Source: a virus
Strand: one strand, 5' to 3'
Length of the DNA: 21,057 nucleotides
IMG/VR virus record: IMGVR_UViG_3300035459_000126
Coordinates: 1-21,057 of that record
Position numbers and translations under genes: made by a program. The notes under the pieces were generated by a model that did no database searches, was not told where the DNA came from, and was given only the letters and a program-made list of their open reading frames with translations. This document shows positions 13,792-20,093 of this stretch, one piece after another (position 1 is the stretch's first letter; each line of letters begins with the position of its first letter).

Positions 13792-14045
13792 TCGCGTTAG
13801 TTCTACTGCTGGTGATTGTGTCGTTGGGTGTTGGGTTCTTCGCGGTACGTGCAATATGGTCCGACTACAAGGTAAGACATCCTGCCGCCGAGGGCACAGG
13901 ATGGCACTTGGTTGGACGGCTCGCACTAACAGGACCTCTCGGCTTGTTGTCCTACCGACTACGGTTGGTGGTGCTGTGTGTTTTGATGGGTGTTCTTGCA
14001 GTGCTTGCCGTGTTGGCAAACATGGTTAGGTACTGCCAATGGTGA
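13788..14045 (+). CDS. Small two-helix membrane protein, 85 aa
   Basis: ATG 13788 overlaps the portal TGA (ATGA), so translation is coupled. The product has a hydrophobic N-terminal helix (about 2-22) and a second one (about 58-80, Leu/Val/Ala-rich), separated by a basic, Trp-containing loop. A two-helix membrane protein between the portal and head-morphogenesis genes is unexpected. It could be a misplaced holin or a membrane-anchored assembly factor. No motif decides. Confidence 0.65.
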   Translation: MIALVLLLVIVSLGVGFFAVRAIWSDYKVRHPAAEGTGWHLVGRLALTGPLGLLSYRLRLVVLCVLMGVLAVLAVLANMVRYCQW

Positions 14046-14066
14046 TACCCTTCGGAGTTATGAGAC

Positions 14067-14294
14067 GTGGATGTCTTGGACCTCATTCCACTGGAGTTGG
14101 AGCCTGAAGAGCGGGCAAGGTATGAACCGCTCCACCGGCGGTACCTTTCGATGTCGTCCATGCCGAGTTGCCGGTTAGCAGCTACGGAGCAGTCGGATGA
14201 TGACGTGAGCTACCGCCACAAGGTGAACGTAGCCGCGCAAGAGATGAATCGCAAGGCTGACGAGATTGTTGGTAACGAGTTGGAGATGTGGTGA
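14067..14294 (+). CDS. Small hypothetical protein, 75 aa
   Basis: GTG 14067 has GGAG at 14054-14057, nine bases upstream. The product is acidic at the N-terminus (M-D-V-L-D-L-I-P-L-E-L-E-P) with a charged helical C-terminus (H-K-V-N-V-A-A-Q-E-M-N-R-K-A-D-E). No signal peptide or membrane helix. The stop TGA overlaps the next ATG (TGATG), so it is coupled to the head-morphogenesis gene and may assist it. No family recognised. Confidence 0.6.
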   Translation: MDVLDLIPLELEPEERARYEPLHRRYLSMSSMPSCRLAATEQSDDDVSYRHKVNVAAQEMNRKADEIVGNELEMW

Positions 14295-14932
14295 TGCCGG
14301 GACTGGATGACCGCAACCGCCGGGAAGCCGACTTAGCAGCGGCACTACTGTCGCTGTTCCAGGACTACGACGATGCAACGCAGATCGACTGGGCCGTGTT
14401 GCAGGGCGAGTTGGAAGCCATCCTGGGCCAACATCTGGCCGATACCTACCGAGCCTCATTCGAGCAACTACGCGACCAACTAGAGCTGGACTTGTCCGAC
14501 GCGGACTTGGAGCGTGGTGGTACAGGCTTGGACGCCAAGGCTACCGACTGGGCGGACAAGTACAGCAACGAGTTGGCTGCCTTGATCGTTGCGAACACAC
14601 AGGGCAAACTACAAGAGCAGCAGGCTGCTGGTGAAGAGATCGACCTCAGCAACCAGTTCGACAAGGCCCGTGCCGATCGCATAGCCATTACCGAGACAAC
14701 CCGGTCGATAACAGCAGGCGAGTTCGGCGTGGTGAGTACCGCGATAGGACTTGGCTTGATGACCGGCAACGAGGCCATCTGGCGGACGGCCGAGGACGAA
14801 CTGGTCTGTGAGGAGTGTGCTCCGCTGAACGGACAACCACAGGACGTGTGGAGCTTGGAGGCACCAGCCGGTCCACCGCTCCACGTCAACTGCCGCTGTG
14901 AACTAGACTACCAGATGGGTATGTTAGAGTAA
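14294..14932 (+). CDS. Head morphogenesis protein, Mu gpF / SPP1 gp7-like
   Basis: ATG 14294 overlaps the upstream TGA, with GGAG at 14282-14285. The 212-residue protein has a helical N-terminal part and a C-terminal domain with T-E-T-T-R-S (134-139), W163-x-T-A-E-D-E-L-V-C172-E-E-C175, L-N-G, and P-P-L-H197-V-N-C200-R-C202. This T-E-x-x-R ... W-x-x-x-x-D-x-x-V-C-x-x-C ... P-P-x-H-x-N-C-R-C pattern is that of the phage Mu gpF/SPP1 gp7 head-morphogenesis (minor capsid) family; the Cys/His set may bind metal. Members associate with the portal and capsid interior. Position after the portal fits. Confidence 0.88.
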   Translation: MPGLDDRNRREADLAAALLSLFQDYDDATQIDWAVLQGELEAILGQHLADTYRASFEQLRDQLELDLSDADLERGGTGLDAKATDWADKYSNELAALIVANTQGKLQEQQAAGEEIDLSNQFDKARADRIAITETTRSITAGEFGVVSTAIGLGLMTGNEAIWRTAEDELVCEECAPLNGQPQDVWSLEAPAGPPLHVNCRCELDYQMGMLE

Positions 14933-14955
14933 CCCTTAGCTTCGGGAGAATTGTG

Positions 14956-17373
14956 ATGGCAGATAAGATTGCGGACGTTACAGTAGAACTACCAAAGGTC
15001 AGCATCGTGGCCTGCATGCCTTGCGGCGGGGACGTGAACCCGATGGCTGCCAAGGCATACTTCGTTGAGATGTCGAAGACGTTGGTGGCCAGTGGTGCGG
15101 CGATCATGCGACTGGACCCAACGCCGACGAGCAACTTGGCTATGGGCTTCAACCGAGCACTCTGCTTCGCGTTGAACTTGAAAGCCAAGGGCCTGTGCAC
15201 CCACTTTGCGATGCTACACGCCGACATCCAACCGGACCCCTTCTGGCTTGACACCCTGTGGGACGAGATGCAGGCCACCAACGCACACTGGATTGCCGCT
15301 GCGTCGCCCATCAAAGACTGCCATGGGACGACCAGTACAGCCATCGGCCACCAGGACTGCTGGAACCCGTGGGCCAGGATCACGATGCACGAGTTGCATG
15401 AGTTGCCTGAGACCTTCTCGATCGACGACCTCGGCGACCAGGCTGCCCAGTTAGGCTACCACCTGTTGTTGAACACAGGTTGCATGTTGATCGACCTCCG
15501 GCCGGAGTACTGGGATCGTGTGGGCGACCGCGGTGAACTGGCACCCCACTTCGACATCCGCAACCGGATCGTATTCGTACCTGGTGACGGGTGGCAGGCG
15601 CAGACGGAGACCGAGGATTGGATGCTGAGCCGCATCCTGCATGGATTTGGAGCAAGGCTGTTCTGCACAAGGAAGGTCAAGGTGAAGCATTACGGCCAAC
15701 TGCCCTTTAGCTCGGCTATGCCCTGGGGTGATTGGTTGCAGGATCAGGCGGGCGGACGTGCTGCTCGGCAGTTCACTGGCAACGTTGCGATCCACGAGCA
15801 CGGCTACTGGCTTGAGAACCTACCAGACGGGGCAATCCATGATCCTGGGCTGGAGCAGGCCCTCGTTCGACTGTGTCAGGAAACCGACTCGAACATCGTC
15901 GACCTAGGCTGCGGTCGTGGTTGGTATGTGAACGCCCTGCATCGTGCTGGCGTAGAAGTGATTGGCTACGACGGCAACCCGAAGGTGAAGGAGCAGGGTG
16001 AGTTGTTCTTCCAGTGCGATCTGGTCGAACCGCAATCGTGGCCCCAGCAGTTCGACATTGCCCTGTGCCTTGAGGTTGGGGAGCACATACCGCTGAAGTT
16101 CGCTGACCAGCTACTCGACAACGTCTGCAATGCCGCACGGCGGCAGGTAGTCCTATCATGGGCCGTACCAGGGCAGCCGGGCCACGGGCATGTCAACTGC
16201 CAGGAGAACACTTGGGTCGAGGAGCGGATGGAGCAACGCGGGTTCCGCCGGAACACTGTTGTGGAGGCGGCAATCAAGAGCACCATAGCCTTGACGTACT
16301 TCCATAACACGCTGATGGTCTACGACCGCGTGGAAGGTGGAGCAGTCGTCATCAACCGCGATGCCTTCCTACGGAAGGAGCCCGGCACGGTCGAGGAGGT
16401 CCGCCGCCGCATGGCTGAGGGTGAGCCACTGCACCACATCCAAGACGACTTGGACTACCGGGAGAACCAGCATCGTGTATGGAATCGGATGTTCGTGGAC
16501 CACTACCAGATGGTCACGTTCGAGGACCTGACCAAGCAGACCTTAGTGCTGGCGGGCAAACTACCACCCAACCTGTCAGGTGTGCTGGGTGTTAGTCGCA
16601 AGGGGATGCTGCCCGCGACGATCCTGGCTACACGGTTGCACCTGCCGCTGGGCGATGCCGGCTCATACCTGACCAACGGGTTCTTCACGCCTGGTGACCG
16701 GACTCCGTTGTACGAGGTTGCCGGTCCTATCTTGGTTGTTGATGATGGTGTGGGTACCGGCAAGACAATGGCGGAGATGATGCAGTCGCTGCGGCAGCAT
16801 CGTCCACATGAGCAGTTCCTATCGGCCGCCGTCTACGTGTCCGATACGAAGCGGCCGGGCGTGGACTACTGGGCCCGGCCAATCAGCATCATGCAACCGC
16901 AGGAGACGGAGTTCCTCAACACCTTCAGTGCCCGGCAGTGGGCCGTGGACCTGGACGGTGTTATCTGCAAGCTGCCTGAGGACAACTGCGAGTCGGACGA
17001 CGAGGACTACTGGCGCCGGCACTTCGAGACCGTGCAGCCACTCTACCTGCCGAGGCTTGTGCCGGTGAAAGCCATCGTTACCAGCCGCCTGGAGAAGTAC
17101 CGCAAGGTGACCGAGGAGTGGCTTGACCGCTGGGGCGTGAAGTACGGCGAGCTTGTGATGCACTCCGCCACCAGTGCCGTGGAGCGGGACCGAGACCCAA
17201 CGAGCCACGGGATTCGGAAGGGCCACTGGTTCCGCAACCGCCGCGACACTACGCTGTTCGTCGAGAGTGAGCTGGACCAGGCCCGGCAGATCGTTGACAT
17301 CAGCGGCAAGTTGGTGTTCTGCACTGCAACCCACCGCCTGATGGGTGCCATAGCCATTGTCGAAGGTGACTAG
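14956..17373 (+). CDS. Four-domain enzyme: GT + SAM-MTase + PRTase + HAD, 805 aa
   Basis: ATG 14956 follows GGGAGAA; GTG 14953 is one codon earlier. Domain 1 (about 14-250) resembles a GT-A glycosyltransferase, with H-A-D-I-Q-P-D (88-94) as the metal-binding DxD-like site. Domain 2 (about 283-455) is a class I SAM methyltransferase, with V-D-L-G-C-G-R-G (315-322) and I-G-Y-D-G-N-P after strand 2. Domain 3 (about 518-650) is a type I phosphoribosyltransferase, with the PRPP loop V-V-D-D-G-V-G-T-G-K-T (594-604). Domain 4 (about 661-790) is a HAD phosphatase-like domain, with D665-L-D667-G-V, T709-S-R and an acidic F-V-E-S (768-771) where motif IV usually has Asp residues. All key motifs look intact, so a multistep sugar, nucleotide or modification pathway is likely; substrates are unknown. 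It lies between head and protease genes, in which no such enzyme is expected. Confidence 0.8.
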   Translation: MADKIADVTVELPKVSIVACMPCGGDVNPMAAKAYFVEMSKTLVASGAAIMRLDPTPTSNLAMGFNRALCFALNLKAKGLCTHFAMLHADIQPDPFWLDTLWDEMQATNAHWIAAASPIKDCHGTTSTAIGHQDCWNPWARITMHELHELPETFSIDDLGDQAAQLGYHLLLNTGCMLIDLRPEYWDRVGDRGELAPHFDIRNRIVFVPGDGWQAQTETEDWMLSRILHGFGARLFCTRKVKVKHYGQLPFSSAMPWGDWLQDQAGGRAARQFTGNVAIHEHGYWLENLPDGAIHDPGLEQALVRLCQETDSNIVDLGCGRGWYVNALHRAGVEVIGYDGNPKVKEQGELFFQCDLVEPQSWPQQFDIALCLEVGEHIPLKFADQLLDNVCNAARRQVVLSWAVPGQPGHGHVNCQENTWVEERMEQRGFRRNTVVEAAIKSTIALTYFHNTLMVYDRVEGGAVVINRDAFLRKEPGTVEEVRRRMAEGEPLHHIQDDLDYRENQHRVWNRMFVDHYQMVTFEDLTKQTLVLAGKLPPNLSGVLGVSRKGMLPATILATRLHLPLGDAGSYLTNGFFTPGDRTPLYEVAGPILVVDDGVGTGKTMAEMMQSLRQHRPHEQFLSAAVYVSDTKRPGVDYWARPISIMQPQETEFLNTFSARQWAVDLDGVICKLPEDNCESDDEDYWRRHFETVQPLYLPRLVPVKAIVTSRLEKYRKVTEEWLDRWGVKYGELVMHSATSAVERDRDPTSHGIRKGHWFRNRRDTTLFVESELDQARQIVDISGKLVFCTATHRLMGAIAIVEGD

Positions 17374-17424
17374 GCGGTGCTGGACCAACAGGAATTGGTA
17401 CGGACATGAGTTATGGTTTTGTGT

Positions 17425-17452
17425 TTGCCTTTCACCCAGGGTAGTTTACAAT
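17425..17452 (+). promoter_or_regulatory. Promoter-like site before protease leader
   Basis: TTGCCT (17425-17430), 16-bp spacer and TACAAT (17447-17452). The flanking sequence TTGTGTTTG before and at the -35 is shared with the site at 3341-3349, as is the ATC after the -10. Transcription would start near 17459. Confidence 0.5.
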
Positions 17453-17501
17453 CCTAACAGTGCCTGAAGAGTTCCGCTGGCCGGCGGGATGCTTCACAGC
17501 G

Positions 17502-17546
17502 AACACCCCTCTATCCTGTACAGGAGGGTAGAGGGGTGTTTTCTTT
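17502..17546 (+). terminator. Strong intrinsic terminator or attenuator
   Basis: AACACCCCTCTA (17502-17513) pairs perfectly with TAGAGGGGTGTT (17529-17540). The loop contains a further palindrome CCTGTACAGG (17515-17524), and TTTTCTTT follows. It lies 43 bases after the expected start of the promoter-like site and 22 bases before the protease ATG, so the head genes downstream would be transcribed by read-through or antitermination. Confidence 0.8.
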
Positions 17547-17568
17547 GGGTCCAGGAGAGAACCAAGCA

Positions 17569-18933
17569 ATGCCATTTGTAAGCGAAGCACAACGAGCGTT
17601 CATGCACGCCAAGCATCCCAAGCTGGCGAAGGAGTTCGAGGAGGCGACGCCGAAGGACAAGAAATTGCCTGAGCACGTCAAAGGCAGCAAGTCGCCCGTA
17701 GCGAAAGCCAAGACAAAAGCAGGCAAAACCATAGTGAAAGCCAAGGTCAAGGCCAAGAACGCCCAAGAGTCCGCTATCGACCCCACGAAGCTGCTGCCTC
17801 GCAAGATCGAGCGGGATGTACTGGAGTATGTGCAGGCCACCAAGCCCTGTCGCGTGGATCGTGACAAGGGTATCATCTACGGTTGCAAGCTCGTGGGACT
17901 GCAATCGAAGAACGGTGGCCGGTACACGCTTGAGGGTCTCCGCGAGGCGGCCCCGATGTTCGAGGGAGCCAAGTGCAACCTCAACCACCCGGACCGTGAC
18001 AAGCCTGGCAAGGACCGCGACGTGCAGGACCGGTTTGGCATCTTCCACAACTACATGGTTGGCGACGACGGTGCCTACGCGGACCTGCACTATCTGAAGT
18101 CCCACCCGTTCGCCGCCGTGGCTTGCGAGGCTGCAGAGAATCCCCAACTGGAGACGGCTCTGGGCTTCTCGCAGAATGCCCGTACGATCCAAGTTCCCGA
18201 CGGCAACGGCGGGATTATCCACGAGAGTATTACCCGGGTGCGGTCCGTCGACCTTGTGGCCGATCCGGCAACCACCTGTTCCATCTTTGAAAGCGAGAAC
18301 CAAGCTATGAACGACCCGCACACGCAGGGTATGGCTGGTGACGACGTGGTTCCCGATGCGACGACGGATACCGCAGCCGCCATCGAGCAAGACCCCGTCG
18401 ACATTGCGATCGACGCGTTGTTGGGCAAGTACCTGCCCGACATCAAGGCGGCCGACAAGGCCGGTCGTAAGCCGTTGCTGAACGACTTGCGGAAGAAGAT
18501 CGACGCCATCATCGACGCCCTCAGCGAGGAGCCGGAGAAGGCCGAAACCACGACCGAAGGTTCGGAGACCGAGGGCGAAGAGAAGTCGACCGAGGAATCC
18601 GTCAAGGAGGAAAAGACCGTGGAGAAGTCCAAGACGACCGAGCAGAAGGTCAAGCCCGATTACGAGCAGGCCCTCGACGTGCTCGAGTCGGCCAAGGTGC
18701 AGCCGACCTCGATCCGTATCAAGGCCCTGTTGGCTTTACCGGCCGAGGACCGTTCGGCGTTGGCCGAGAGCTGGCCCAAGATCGGTGCCACGACCGAGCA
18801 GAAGGTCAAGCCCAAGAGCAGCTCCGTGTTGGAGTCGTTCAAGGACAAGGACGAGAAAGCTGCGACGCTGCCGTTCCCGACAGCCGAGCAGTTGAAGGAC
18901 GATGCGATGTTGCTGATGGCCGGAGCACGCTAA
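17569..18933 (+). CDS. Prohead protease with C-terminal scaffold, 454 aa
   Basis: ATG 17569 has AGGAGAG upstream; the in-frame GTG at 17536 lies inside the terminator stem and is rejected. Residues 1-37 are a short domain often seen in phage proteins (M-P-F-V-S-E-A-Q-R-A-F-M). A Lys/Ala linker follows (40-65). The protease domain (about 85-245) has G-I-I-Y-G, N-H140-P and G-F-S201-Q-N-A, then R-S-V-D-L-V-A-D-P-A-T. This His/Ser pattern fits Mu gpI-like prohead serine proteases of the herpesvirus-assemblin fold. The C-terminus (from M247) is acidic, coiled-coil and repeat-containing, as scaffolds are. The protease should cleave scaffold and capsid arms during maturation. Gene order before the decoration and capsid genes supports this. 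Confidence 0.88.
   Translation: MPFVSEAQRAFMHAKHPKLAKEFEEATPKDKKLPEHVKGSKSPVAKAKTKAGKTIVKAKVKAKNAQESAIDPTKLLPRKIERDVLEYVQATKPCRVDRDKGIIYGCKLVGLQSKNGGRYTLEGLREAAPMFEGAKCNLNHPDRDKPGKDRDVQDRFGIFHNYMVGDDGAYADLHYLKSHPFAAVACEAAENPQLETALGFSQNARTIQVPDGNGGIIHESITRVRSVDLVADPATTCSIFESENQAMNDPHTQGMAGDDVVPDATTDTAAAIEQDPVDIAIDALLGKYLPDIKAADKAGRKPLLNDLRKKIDAIIDALSEEPEKAETTTEGSETEGEEKSTEESVKEEKTVEKSKTTEQKVKPDYEQALDVLESAKVQPTSIRIKALLALPAEDRSALAESWPKIGATTEQKVKPKSSSVLESFKDKDEKAATLPFPTAEQLKDDAMLLMAGAR
18295..18309 (+). promoter_or_regulatory. Internal translation start copying the protease start
   Basis: GAGAACCAAGC-T-ATG (18295-18309) repeats GAGAACCAAGC-A-ATG (17557-17571) at the protease start. Eleven bases are identical and the distance to ATG is the same. 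The internal ATG 18307 is in frame (codon 247) just after the protease domain. Confidence 0.65.
18307..18933 (+). CDS. Nested scaffold protein, 208 aa (in-frame)
   Basis: An in-frame internal ATG at 18307 with a copied translation-start sequence would give the C-terminal 208 residues of the protease gene as a separate protein. It is acidic and helical with long Glu/Lys/Thr-rich stretches and a helical end (F-P-T-A-E-Q-L-K-D-D-A-M). That is the composition of phage scaffolds, and the arrangement matches lambda C/Nu3 and Mu I/Z, where scaffold is made from an internal start within the protease gene. Expression of the short form is inferred from sequence only. Confidence 0.6.
   Translation: MNDPHTQGMAGDDVVPDATTDTAAAIEQDPVDIAIDALLGKYLPDIKAADKAGRKPLLNDLRKKIDAIIDALSEEPEKAETTTEGSETEGEEKSTEESVKEEKTVEKSKTTEQKVKPDYEQALDVLESAKVQPTSIRIKALLALPAEDRSALAESWPKIGATTEQKVKPKSSSVLESFKDKDEKAATLPFPTAEQLKDDAMLLMAGAR
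18634..18813 (+). repeat. 24-bp direct repeat in scaffold region
   Basis: The 24-bp sequence beginning ACGACCGAGC and ending TCAAGCCC occurs at 18634-18657 and again at 18790-18813. Each copy encodes T-T-E-Q-K-V-K-P. The copies flank a helical domain of about 45 residues (Y-E-Q-A-L-D to the second T-T-E-Q), suggesting a duplicated linker or module boundary. Confidence 0.8.
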
Positions 18934-19007
18934 CAGCTTGGTTGATGTGCTCCGATGGCTAAAGCCTGGCACCTCGCTGGGCTTGCCAAAGAGTTGACCT
19001 CTTGTAG

Positions 19008-19028
19008 GAAAGTGAGACCTGAACGATG
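19008..19028 (+). promoter_or_regulatory. Shared translation-start element, decoration gene
   Basis: GAAAGTGAGACCT (19008-19020) lies five bases before ATG 19026 and recurs exactly at 20074-20086, four bases before the capsid ATG at 20091. It contains a weak Shine-Dalgarno-like AAGTGAG. The gap 18934-19025 holds no other gene. Confidence 0.65.
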
Positions 19029-19943
19029 CCTTCTACTTATTGGCCCGATGCGGACCGTATCGAGTGCCCGTTCGCCGGCTCGCGTGCCATCTCGATCAAT
19101 GATCTGATGTGGCAGGATAGCGCGGCGTTGGTCACTACGGCCTACAACGTACTGCCCGCCAACGCGATGACAACGGCGGGTGGGTCGAAAGCCGGCAGTC
19201 AAGCCTACCTGGCGCCCAAGTTCATGGGCGTAGCCAAAGAAGCCCGGACTGCCAGTCAGACACAGACCGACCGTGGTCTGCTGATCGACCGAGTTTATGT
19301 TGGTCCTATGACCATCACCTCGGGAATCTACTACCAAGGTGACTTGGTCACGTTCTACTCTACTGTCAATGATGGCTCGGGTATCCTCAACGGCAGGGTG
19401 GAGAAAACCACGACGGCCTCCAGTGCGATCGGCTTCGTCGTGAAGGACACCGGCGGTGTTGCAGTGACGACCGTCACGGTTTGCTTGATCAGCCGCGTGC
19501 TGCCCAAGTACATGCCTGTGATGAGCACCACCAACAGTGCTGGTATGGTAATGGACGACGGCGCCAACATCGCCGCCAATACCACGACCGGCACCAAGAT
19601 CGGTACAGCCGCTGGTCAGAAGCTCGGCTTCTGGAACGCAACGCCTGTGATCCAACAGGCTAGCAACGCCCAGAACGCCGTTACCGCGACAATTGCCGCG
19701 ATGAATGCTACGGTAGGTTCAGCCTTGGCAACGAACGCTCCAGTGCAAAACACTGGCTACGGGTTCGACGCCCCCGGCTTGTTCAATACCGCCATCGCTC
19801 AACACAATGCTTTGCGTGTTGACGTGCTGGCTTTGAACACGCAGATCAATGCTGCCGCCGTGGACATTGCCGCCGTGAACACGTTGGTCAACCGGCTGCG
19901 TGCCGACTTGGTCACCGTGGGGATCATCAAGGGAGTAGCATAG
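19026..19943 (+). CDS. Capsid decoration / head-fibre-like protein, 305 aa
   Basis: Start ATG 19026 follows the shared element. The protein is Ser/Thr/Ala/Gly-rich with a beta-rich centre (Y-Y-Q-G-D-L-V-T-F-Y, G-T-K-I-G-T-A). It ends in a long Ala/Asn/Val helix region with N-A-L-R-V-D and V-N-R-L-R-A-D-L-V-T-V-G-I-I-K-G. The G-T-x-x-x-Q-K-L-G-F-W-x-A-T-P-V region and a C-terminal N-x-L-R-x-x-L-x-x-x-G-L/I-I-K-G match my memory of phage head-fibre or decoration proteins; the family assignment is moderate. Its place between protease/scaffold and major capsid equals that of gpD in lambda. Confidence 0.7.
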   Translation: MPSTYWPDADRIECPFAGSRAISINDLMWQDSAALVTTAYNVLPANAMTTAGGSKAGSQAYLAPKFMGVAKEARTASQTQTDRGLLIDRVYVGPMTITSGIYYQGDLVTFYSTVNDGSGILNGRVEKTTTASSAIGFVVKDTGGVAVTTVTVCLISRVLPKYMPVMSTTNSAGMVMDDGANIAANTTTGTKIGTAAGQKLGFWNATPVIQQASNAQNAVTATIAAMNATVGSALATNAPVQNTGYGFDAPGLFNTAIAQHNALRVDVLALNTQINAAAVDIAAVNTLVNRLRADLVTVGIIKGVA

Positions 19944-20073
19944 GCCGGATGCCGCAGCGCCCCGAAGCGCCAGGTGGTCCGGCCAACTAACGGCCACCGC
20001 ACGTCAGTGCCGGGCCGCCTGGTTATTCGTGGCAGAGAGTTTTTTGTGACAACTACGTTTCAACCCGTTTCTC
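19944..20073 (+). other. Structured 130-bp gap before capsid gene
   Basis: No gene is seen. GGCCGGA (19943-19949, including the stop G) pairs with TCCGGCC (19978-19984) around an inner GCGC...GCGC hairpin; GGCC repeats add further pairing at 19981-19995. A T6 run near 20040 follows a weak TGCC...GGCA stem, so a partial terminator or processing hairpin upstream of the capsid gene is possible. Confidence 0.45.
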
Positions 20074-20093
20074 GAAAGTGAGACCTAACAATG
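20074..20093 (+). promoter_or_regulatory. Shared translation-start element, capsid gene
   Basis: GAAAGTGAGACCT (20074-20086), identical to 19008-19020, ends four bases before the major-capsid ATG. Both of these virion genes use it in place of the AAGGAGGTG sites common elsewhere in the window. Confidence 0.65.

Larger units (their letters stand above)
17374..17568 (+). promoter_or_regulatory. Regulatory gap: promoter, leader and terminator
   Basis: This 195-bp gap, the longest without a substantial gene, holds a promoter-like site (17425-17452), a leader with two hairpins, and a strong terminator just before the protease gene. In the leader, CGCTG (17475-17479) and CAGCG (17497-17501) form a small stem next to the terminator stem. 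A 12-codon frame starting ATG 17406 (M-S-Y-G-F-V-F) ends at 17444, overlaps the promoter and is probably chance. ACCAA/TTGGT (17384-17388/17395-17399) is a minor hairpin. The arrangement suggests attenuation or a short RNA of about 85 bases. Confidence 0.5.

Noticed and set aside
17406-17444. Twelve-codon leader peptide (M-S-Y-G-F-V-F...)
   Set aside because: It overlaps the promoter-like site and would lie upstream of the proposed transcription start, so it fits a leader peptide only if transcription comes from upstream. Too short to support.
17494-18390. Minus-strand open frame of 298 codons
   Set aside because: It is antisense to the prohead protease, whose domains and start are well supported, and it has no recognisable motif.
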